Shown: in pieces, positions 56,401 through 64,000 of the stretch | How positions within the stretch are numbered: the stretch's first letter is position 1 | Layout of the letters: each line of letters opens with the position of its first letter | Source of the DNA: Auricularia sp. M13 | Lineage: Eukaryota; Basidiomycota; Agaricomycetes; Auriculariales; Auriculariaceae | Assembly (NCBI GenBank): GCA_037042915.1 | Contig: CM073199.1 | Location: forward strand, 2,108,001-2,172,000 | Direction of reading: 5' to 3' | DNA: 64,000 nt | Position numbers and translations under genes: made by a program | Notes under the pieces: generated by a model | Seen by the model: the letters and a program-made list of their open reading frames with translations, nothing else | Told to the model about the DNA's origin: nothing | Databases searched by the model: none

Positions 56401-57060
56401 GCAGCCGCACGCCGGGGAAGCTGCTCCAAGACCGCGGCGACTGTCTCTGCGCGGGCGTTGTCCATGCTGGGCGGAGTTCGAAACATGGCTTCCTGGTCCC
56501 GTGCGCGCAATCCAGCCGGTTTTCTGCGCCATTCTGATCCTCGCGCCCCTCAGCTCACGGGCGCTTAATATATTTGAGCAAACATGAATTCACTATGCAT
56601 ACATTAATTCTGAAATGAGGTTTTATGTTTCTCAGGCTCATGTGAAGTTCTCGCTGAGTTCTCGACCTTTCCCGCAGCACCCGTCGTTGCTTCTGCATGG
56701 GAGCGCTAATAATTGGTTACTTAAGCCAGCTCCCACTTACTGTGCGGCATAGAATTCACGGCGACGTTTCATAGATGACGATGATGGTAGGCCAAATGCG
56801 CGCCATCCAGCTCTCTTCGGCGCTTCGGCCTCGGGATACAAATATTGTGATGCATACATGCCCATGTCAATCGATTTCGACGTGGGAGTGTGGGAACGCC
56901 GGCGGGATGACGAGACGAACCGCCGGTGGCTGCACATCGGCTAAAACTGAATGGCTCGCTTAACCTGACGAAGCGGTCGCACCGCCGCGGTTGGTCGTCG
57001 GAGAATGAACAGTTTTCATCAGCTCTCTTTGACCTGCGACTCGCTCCTGCTGGGGTTTTG
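53420..57060 (+). other. 3.6 kb between duplication copies, no supported gene
   Basis: Open frames such as 53902-54435 (177 codons) and 55738-56235 on the minus strand show no known motif, no conserved intron pattern and no paralogue in the window. Around 53440-53650 the sequence weakly resembles 53150-53340 (a QLSAT-like stretch recurs), suggesting an old local duplication. Nothing further can be claimed. Confidence 0.35.
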
Positions 57061-57063
57061 CTC

Positions 57064-59140
57064 TTTATAAATCCCGCTGCGAAACCCACCTCAACATTTC
57101 GCCCAACCCGTCACGCTGCTCTCATGTTGTCCGAGCTCTGCACCATGCGTCTCTCTCAAAACACTCATGCTTTCAAGCATATTGCTCTGCTGCACTTGGA
57201 CGTCGTTGCTGCAACCTGATCACGTGGTCAGCACTGTACAGTTTCTAACTGCTGTTCACAAACTGAATTTCGCGCTCGTTGCTTGCAGCAGACACCTGTG
57301 TCAGTTTGGATGGCACTGTATTCATGGGAGGTACGTCTCTTTCTTCTTGCTGACGACCGCGGTGTCCTGACTGCCAGTTTTCAAGTCCGACGCTGGCGCT
57401 CTTCTTCTCACCATCATGCACGTCGCTCCTCCGATGGCGCCCGTGCCGCCGCATCGGTGAACGCCAGCAATGGACCACTGAACAGTCGCCCGCAGGCGCG
57501 CTTCCGAAACTCCGTGCTCAACCTGGCGGCGGGCCGCAAATCCAAGGACCAGGACACCTGGGTGAGTAAAATTTCGGTCTTCCTCACGTCACCCTTTCTC
57601 TGCCGTCGGACTGGCAAGCCGGTGTTGGTGTGCGGTCATCCAACAGCGCTGATGCTGCGCATCACCGCGTAGCTCGACGAAACCGGCGACCGCGCCTTCG
57701 CATCGAGGGCGGTCCGCATCACGTGATGTTTTCAACATCAGTGTCAGCATGCGCTTGTCCGGACGGATTCATGATTCATTCGGCTTTCGACGTTATCTCC
57801 TCACGAGCGTCACGAGCAATACTGACGCATTTCATTTGTAGGAATACATGCATTCGTCTCCATCGAAGCCTGGGCGCTCCCTATGGCCGCCATGGGCACT
57901 GAGACGGTGTATCCACCCGCCGCAACGTGCGGCTGGCCCGCGCCGTCCCCACATCTGCCCGACCTCGCGTGTCACGTCCAGCCACAAACCTCACCCCGCC
58001 GATTTCTCGAGCCCCAGGCCGTCACTATGCGCTTGGACCGTTCTGCGACGCCGTCACTGTGCTTCTCCGTCCGCAGCCACGAGTGGGCCGCGCACGAGGA
58101 CGCCGAGCCGCGCTTGGAGTCGCTCTCAGTCACCGTCCTCAAGCAGGTCTCCTTTCTGTAATTGGAACTTGTACGGTGAGTCGCGTGCTCGTCTCGGGTC
58201 GGCTCGCGCTCACTTCCGAGGTGCAGTGTCGTTTACCGCGGATCACCGCCACGTTCTCCACATCGTCCGCACCGCGGCGATCACATCCTCGAACACGAAG
58301 ACGTCGGTGGCCACCGTTATCACTGACCGTTGCCGCCGTCGCCGACTTGATGCCATGCGCGCAAGCAATCAGGGGCGCGCCGCGGCTATTTTTGGATGTC
58401 ACAAAGGTGCGTCGTTTCGTTCCAACGGCGCCCGCTGTGACTGACTATGCGACGCGCAGATATCTCCTCATACTTGCCCGCACCGTCGAGTGGGAACCAC
58501 ACCGTGCCGCGGAGGCCGGTGCAGGGCAAGGCTCGCCCACGATCGTCCATGTACCGCGGCCGCTGCGCAGAGAACCGTGCTCAGCGCCGCTCAAACATCG
58601 CCGCTGCGGCGGAGCTCGCGGATAGCGATGTGGGTTCAGTGCACAATGCGCGGGACATACGAGCCGCGGTGGGCAAGCACGATGTGAGTTCGTTTTGTTT
58701 CCCCCTTCCCGCTGCCGACGCTAACAGAAAAGCTCACAGCTCTTCGTGCAGGCTTCCGCTCGTCGTCTCTCGCGTCGGCCACAAGAACCAACAGCCGTAT
58801 GAGTCAGCACACCGCGCGCTTATGCGTGGAGACCGGCGCCCTAGTGAGTCATCGTCCGTTTCGTATCTCCCGCGATTCCGCGACGCAGCGAGCGACACGT
58901 CGAGCATCTCGCGCCCTCGTGGTGCGCGGACGTGGGCGGACAACTGGGCATTGCATTGCCACGTTGTTTCGCGTGCTGCGCTCGACGGCGGCCGGCGCTC
59001 ATCGCAATCTTCGTCCGCCAACGCTGACCCTCTCGCAGATGCATTCCGCGCAGCGGCGTGCGCCCCGTCGCCTGCAAGTGGCCTATATGCATGACATCTA
59101 CGCCCACACCGCGCGCGATGCGCTCAGGACCGGCGCTTAG
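57064..59140 (+). CDS. Candidate multi-exon gene, function unknown
   Basis: A TATA box (TTTATAAAT at about 57064) precedes ATG codons at 57124 and 57145. Canonical splice sites are frequent: an acceptor at about 57290, a donor GTACGT after 57331, an acceptor at about 57380, and donors at 57560 and 58684. Short exons in good codon usage give DTCVSLDGTVFMG|VFKSDAGALLLTIMHVAPP, which vaguely recalls the GTLVRVTG...LLIVATRL pattern of the array genes, and a later exon starting at 58447 reads MRRADISSYLPAPSSGNH. I could not build one continuous model. It may be a divergent array-type gene or a decayed gene. Confidence 0.3.
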
Positions 59141-59149
59141 TGAGTCGCG

Positions 59150-60167
59150 CGACTTTTTGATTTTCATCGCTAACAGTTTTGGCCGCGGTGAGTGCTACAG
59201 TACTCAGCGTGCGCCCTCGATCTACTCAGGTGATTCGTACGCGTCTCTGAGCTGAGGACGATAGTTTTTTTTATGGTGCGTTGCTCGTCGCCGCGCGCAG
59301 CACCGACGACGCGTTTGCTGATCAGCGCTCAGGTTGTGTTGCCCGCCGCGTCAGGCGGGCTCGCCGCAGTGCTCTAAGACGCTCAGAATGCTCAGATACC
59401 GCGCGCCAAGTCCGGGCCTCGCGCCGTTCGTGAGATCTCGCCGTTCGTGCTCGCTGATCGCCGACGGCGAGGGGCAAAATTTGACTGCGGCGGCTCGAAA
59501 CTTCGGCCTCGCTATCGCCAATGGTGACTCACTACTGGCGCCGAAGCCCCAGTGTCGGCGTTGCGCGGTTCGACGCGGGTGAGCCATTTTTGTCGGTTTT
59601 GGCCGCAACCGCTCCACAGCGCTGACCGTCATCCGCAGCGCCAAACCACACCACACCGGCGCTTATGCGTCCGAAACGACTCCAGAGACGTGCCCCAGCG
59701 TGTCTCGCACGACGCCGACGTTGCACACGAATTTTGTGTCCACCGCGGTTCCCATTGCCCACGACGTTTCCGCCGTCCGCTCCCCAAACTGCCCCATTTC
59801 GCTGTCCGTGTTGTCTCGTACAACAACGGGCACATACCCATTAGTTAGCGCCAATACAGACGTTTTCTTCCTCACCGTCCGAGCCGTTTGCCGTCCCCAG
59901 CAAGCCTCTGGACACCGTTCCTCACGACGTTGAGCCCTCCAAACGCCCAGTTCCCGTTGCTCGCACCTCGCTAAGATAACGGCCAGCCAATGAGAGCCCT
60001 CAAAAAACGGCCAAATTTCCCCTCGAAAGTCGGAAAACCTGAAATTTCCGCGATACTTAGGAAACCGACAAAGAAACACGGTACGCCGAACCAAAGACGC
60101 GGCGCATGAGTCGCGCTTTTCTATTGATCGCATAGATAGTGCAGGCGCGGCATGCAAGTGCAACTTG
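59150..60167 (+). other. About 1 kb before duplication copy 2, nothing recognised
   Basis: Short frames exist on both strands (for example 59663-60262 minus) but none has a motif or neighbour that supports it. Confidence 0.35.
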
Positions 60168-60280
60168 GTCCGATAAAACATATTCTTACAACGGACGTAT
60201 GTATATGCTGGAAACGAACCGAGAGACAGGATAACAAGCCTTTCCAAAAGACAAAAGCACAAAAGCCAGCCACAGCAAGT

Positions 60281-62718
60281 CTACCAATCGCTCCCGACCC
60301 CTCCGAGTGCGCGCCGTCGCGCCAGTCTGTGCTCTCGAGGCCGGCCTTGGACACTCTGCGCGTGGGCTGGAGCGTGCGCTCGTCGACGGGCGCGCGGCGC
60401 TGGTGGCGGTAGCGCCGCTGGCGTCCTTGACCTCGAGCTCCTCGCCCGCGTCGGCCAGCAGCGCGCCGAGGTACTGCGGCACGCGCGACTCGCTGTGCTG
60501 CGGCGGCAGGCTCTCGCGGATGTGCGCCGGCCGCCGCGGGCCCGGCGCCACCGCGTCGCCCGGCACCTGCTGCACGCCCACCGACTTGCCGCCCAGCTCG
60601 CGCTCCTCGAACGTCATCAGCTCAGACACGAACCCGATGTTCGGCGAGATGCCCTTCCGCCGCTCCAGCACGAACGCGTCGCCCGAGAGAGCGTCCAGTG
60701 GTTCGCGTGGATCAGGTATGCCATGACGGCTGTCACCGACCGCGACTTGCCCGCCTTGCAGTGCACGTGCGTCGTCGCGCTCGAGTGCAGTCGTGCGTCG
60801 TCTGCGGTGATGAGAAGGCGTTTGCTGTTGCGGGATGCACTTACCGAGGAACTTGCACACCTCCTGCACGCCCGCGCGATGTTTTCCTCCTCCACCGTGT
60901 CGCGGATCGGAATGTGCATGTACTTGTCGAATCGCTCCTTGAGGAACAAACCGTGGTCGTCGTCGCACTCTGCCGCAATGTTCAAAATGCGTCGAATGCC
61001 GTGCTGCTCGAGCGCCTCGACGTGCTCGGGTAAGGTGATTTCTGGGCCAAGGAACAAAAAGTGTGGCAAGATCTCGCTGATGACAAACTGCGCCGGCATC
61101 TCGCTGCTATCCGGCGTGCTGAGCGGCCGCGCGGTGTGAGGCGAGCGCGGCGACGACGGGCGGAGACGACGACGACGAGTCCTGCGAGCTGCTCGACGAC
61201 CAGTCGAACCGCGCGTTGCTCGGCGTGTCGATCGCGCTATGCGCGTGCACGAGGAACGACGGCGACGGCGGCGGCGGGCCTGTATTCGTGTTGGCCGCTA
61301 ACCGCGGGAGGTCGCGAGGAGCGGGAGGGGCCAGCAGCATCGGCGGCGCGCCAGGGAAGCGCTCGCCCTTCCCGCGAATCCCGGACGGCGGGACGGCGCT
61401 GAATGCGAATGGATGGGCCGATGTCGACGCCGAGTCAGTGTTCTGCAGACGAGGAAGGGTGGGGCCAGTGGAAGATGAAGGTCAGCGCACGTGAGCAAGA
61501 TGTCGAGCAAAAGAAAATTGAGGCTGAGAACGCGTGGACGCGATCGCTGTGCTGCGCGCGTTGGACCCGGGCGACGGCGGAGGCAGCGGGATGTCGATGA
61601 GCAGGCGGCCCGCGAGCGCGCAATGATGAGGCGCCGCGTGGGCGGGCACGGGACGCCATGGGAATGGGAGAGTCCCCGATGGACCGGGAGAGCGGCGCGG
61701 TGATGTCGGTACGCAGATGGAAGCACAAGCCGATGCTCGTCCGCTGGCCAGGATTGGAGACGGCGATGCGTGGAGGCTCAGGCTGCAGCGGCAGATCCGA
61801 GGTAATCGATGTAGCAAGGTCTGGCAGCGAGCGCACGAGCTGGAAGCCGCCGCGCGAGACGGTGCCGGAGGGCAGGAGCGCGACGGGCACGACGGCGAAG
61901 AGCGTCCAAGTCGGGCTGCTCATGTCGGCCTCGTCCATCTCGTTGTCGACGAGCACGACGCTGCGGCCCTATTTTCCGGGCGTCGCGAGCATGTCGTCCC
62001 GGAAGACGCGCGGGGTCAGTCGTAATGCATGGCCGCAGGGAGCGGATGGCCTTGAAGCCGGCGCCTGGCATGCGGACGCGCTTGAGAATGAGCGAAGGTA
62101 TAGACAGATTTACAGAGCGCTCAATACGGGCCGGCAGGAAAGCAGGCAGCGGACGCGTGTCAAGCAGCAGCGGCTGGCGCTCTGTTAGCTCGAGGGTGTG
62201 GAACAGCTCGCGTGGATGCATGATCTGCGGATTGTGCACGTCATCGTCGACAGCGTCATTGGGCGTCGCTGGAGACTGCTCGCTCGCTGGGCGTCGCATA
62301 CTTTGGACTATAAAGTGAGGGGAATATTCGTCTATAGGCGTGCAGTAAACTGAGCCCGGCGTCGATGGCAAGGCCAGACTCGAGGCATTCGAGCCCGCCC
62401 CCGCGCGCGTCCCGTCGTCGGGCCAGCAATGAGCGCGTTGCCTATAGGTCTTAATTGCAGGTTCTGGCGCACTGACTGGCGCAGCTCCTCGAGGCGGGCG
62501 AGCTCCTCGAGCACGGGGTCCGTTGCCGACACGGCCGAGTCGACGAGCGGCTGGTCGACCGAGGGGTGCGACGCGTGGCCGCCGGGGATGGCGAGGCGCG
62601 CAGGCCGCCCAGTCGCTGCTGGGATTGCCCGAGTTTGCCTCCGTCTCTTTCCCCACACCCGCCCACTCTCGCCTTCGCCGCGGCACGGGCGCGTCAGCGC
62701 CCGTGCCCTCGTCGTCAT
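60281..62718 (-). pseudogene. Rhodanese plus dual-specificity phosphatase, copy 2, disrupted
   Basis: Same gene as at 49.7-52.1 kb. The phosphatase active site HCKAGKSRSVTAVMAYL is retained, but an indel around 60675-60690 shifts the frame just after HWTLSRA, so the conserved YAFVLERRKGISPNIGF segment is lost from that frame. Another small change lies beside the intron (THVHCK against TYVHCK with an extra codon). In the N-terminal half this copy has one long frame (61778-63019, minus) through the rhodanese region, where copy 1 is interrupted. The two copies may each preserve parts the other lost, or some indels may be assembly errors in a duplicated region. Confidence 0.7.
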
Positions 62719-63116
62719 TCACCGCCAGCTCGCGGCCTTGGCGCCGTCGCGCTGTTCGCCGTCGCGCCTCTCGCCCGCCCAGGCAACTCGCGCGCACTCG
62801 CTGCTCACGACGCCGCCCATGCGCCGCCCTCTTGCGCAGGCCGCAGCACACGCATGCCGGCGTCCGTGCCGCCCGCCAGGCTGTGCAAGCAGCGCCACGC
62901 CAGCTCGCGCCTACAGCTCGAGCTGGTGCGGCATGCATGGCGCTCATTTTCCCCTCGCCGCCCTCAGCGACACTGAAGCCATTCTTTAGCGCCCACACCC
63001 CGCGCAACATCATCGGCAACGGCTCCCTTCCGCGGCGGCCTCGATGCTCATTGCCTGACGCGGTGAGCCCGCGAGCTGCTGCTCTGTGATCTCCAGCTCA
63101 TCGTTCACGACCTGCA

Positions 63117-63150
63117 GATTCAGCGCTGAATGTTCGTTCAGCGCTGAATC
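63117..63150. repeat. Doubled palindrome, copy 2
   Basis: Identical in structure to 52528-52561. Confidence 0.8.
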
Positions 63151-64000
63151 TTTCTCGACGGCGGCGTCGACGAGCACGCTCGATCCGCCAATCTCCAAAA
63201 TATCACCTTACAGGTACGCCTTCGATTCCTCGACGCGCGACGTGACGGGAACTCAGGATGCCTGCTTAGATCGGTCATCGACCTCGTCGTGCGTGCTCGC
63301 CCTGCCGCGTGGCGAGCAGTTCGAGCTGCTGCCGCTGCTTTGCAGCGGGGCGCGCTGCAGCGTCTCGCGGAAACCCCAAGGCGACATGCAGAGCGCGGGC
63401 AGGCGGCAAAGAGCACTCCAGGCTCGGGGAATGCGGGCATAGGTAGAATGCTGTACGTACCGCGCTAACCAATATAATGCCTGTTGCCCAACTTCCCCGT
63501 GTGTCTAAGGAACGAATGAGTTTCGGTCTCGCGTGCGCGCAAACTAAATCCACGCACCAAGGACAACATCCTCGGCATGTCCGAGCTCTCCGTCTCGTTC
63601 TCCTCAGCTCGACTGTGACCTAGATAGGACGTCGAGTCGCGTCAAGTACCCGCGAATGCTGAGGCTGAGAAGTACAAAAGTAATGGAAGACCGGACACTA
63701 ACACGTTACTCACAGGCAATAACAAGACGGGCTACGCGGTGCACGACCTGGAGTCGCACCGCTGTCGACCCTCAGGCCATTGCGAGGATGGCGGACGCGA
63801 ATCGGCGGACGCGCAGGTCGCTGGTCGGACGCGGCCGGTCGCGACTCTGCTCTCGTCATCCAACGGCTCAATTATCTGCGACAAAAACAACATGAGCGTG
63901 TGCGCGTGAACTATGGCTACAGGTACGTACCTTTCACTTTGGATTCTGAAAATATCCTGTCAAAGTCGCGACTGGTCAGTACTTGCTCGCGATCAATGTG

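Larger units (their letters stand above)
60168..64000 (+). repeat. Direct duplication, copy 2 (cut by window end)
   Basis: Matches 49565-53410 in order and direction. Differences are mostly single substitutions and 1-4 base indels, for example four extra bases near 62285 (CGCTCGCTGG against CGCTGG). Confidence 0.93.

Overview
The window is nuclear DNA of a filamentous basidiomycete, most likely an Agaricomycete. The evidence is: many short GT-AG introns (43-64 bases) with phase-consistent joins, GC-rich coding sequence, a fungus-specific FunK1 kinase, fungal-type secreted and ER proteins, a Ty3/gypsy chromovirus and a fungal Helitron. No tRNA, rRNA or CRISPR array was seen.

Left part (1-3.5 kb): a Helitron rolling-circle transposon cut by the window edge, with HUH Rep, Tyr motif and PIF1-type helicase, plus at least two frameshifts. 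From 3.9 to 17.3 kb lies the most unusual region: seven paralogous genes, all on the + strand, whose products look like two consecutive OB-fold-like beta barrels followed by unrelated low-complexity tails. Most share intron positions and phases (phase 1 after the first strand, phase 2 at an Arg|Cys pair, phase 2 inside a Trp codon). One tail carries RNA polymerase II CTD-like YSPTSP heptads, and another carries a basic nuclear-localisation-like stretch followed by many Ser-Pro sites. Interleaved are two copies of a second small gene family sharing an intron position. Nearly every gene in the array has a TGACG(TCA)-type (CRE/bZIP-like) site upstream, often with a strong TATA box, which suggests one co-regulated cluster.

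Middle part: a truncated farnesyl-diphosphate-synthase remnant (19.1 kb); a chromatin-type gene with an AT-hook-like motif and acidic tracts (19.5-21.3 kb); a complete-looking Ty3/gypsy chromovirus (21.63-33.31 kb) with 321-bp LTRs, a 5-bp target duplication and an extra ORF after gag-pol; then an alpha/beta hydrolase (34.6-35.8 kb), a convergent histidine phosphatase (35.9-36.7 kb), an ER Hsp70-type chaperone LHS1/HYOU1 (36.9-40.1 kb) and a FunK1 kinase (40.3-43.4 kb), which is followed by a decayed second copy of the LHS1 3' end.

Right part (44-64 kb): a secreted GEgh16/Gas1-like protein, an M28 aminopeptidase remnant, coiled-coil genes of unknown function, and a rhodanese plus dual-specificity (MAP kinase type) phosphatase gene inside a block of at least 3.85 kb that is repeated directly about 10.6 kb downstream. 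A third partial copy lies at 45.7-46.4 kb. Between the two main copies is 6.7 kb of mostly unassigned sequence with one plausible multi-exon gene (57.1-59.1 kb). The region behaves like a duplication-prone accessory compartment: ordinary housekeeping genes sit among gene fragments, mobile elements and lineage-specific families.
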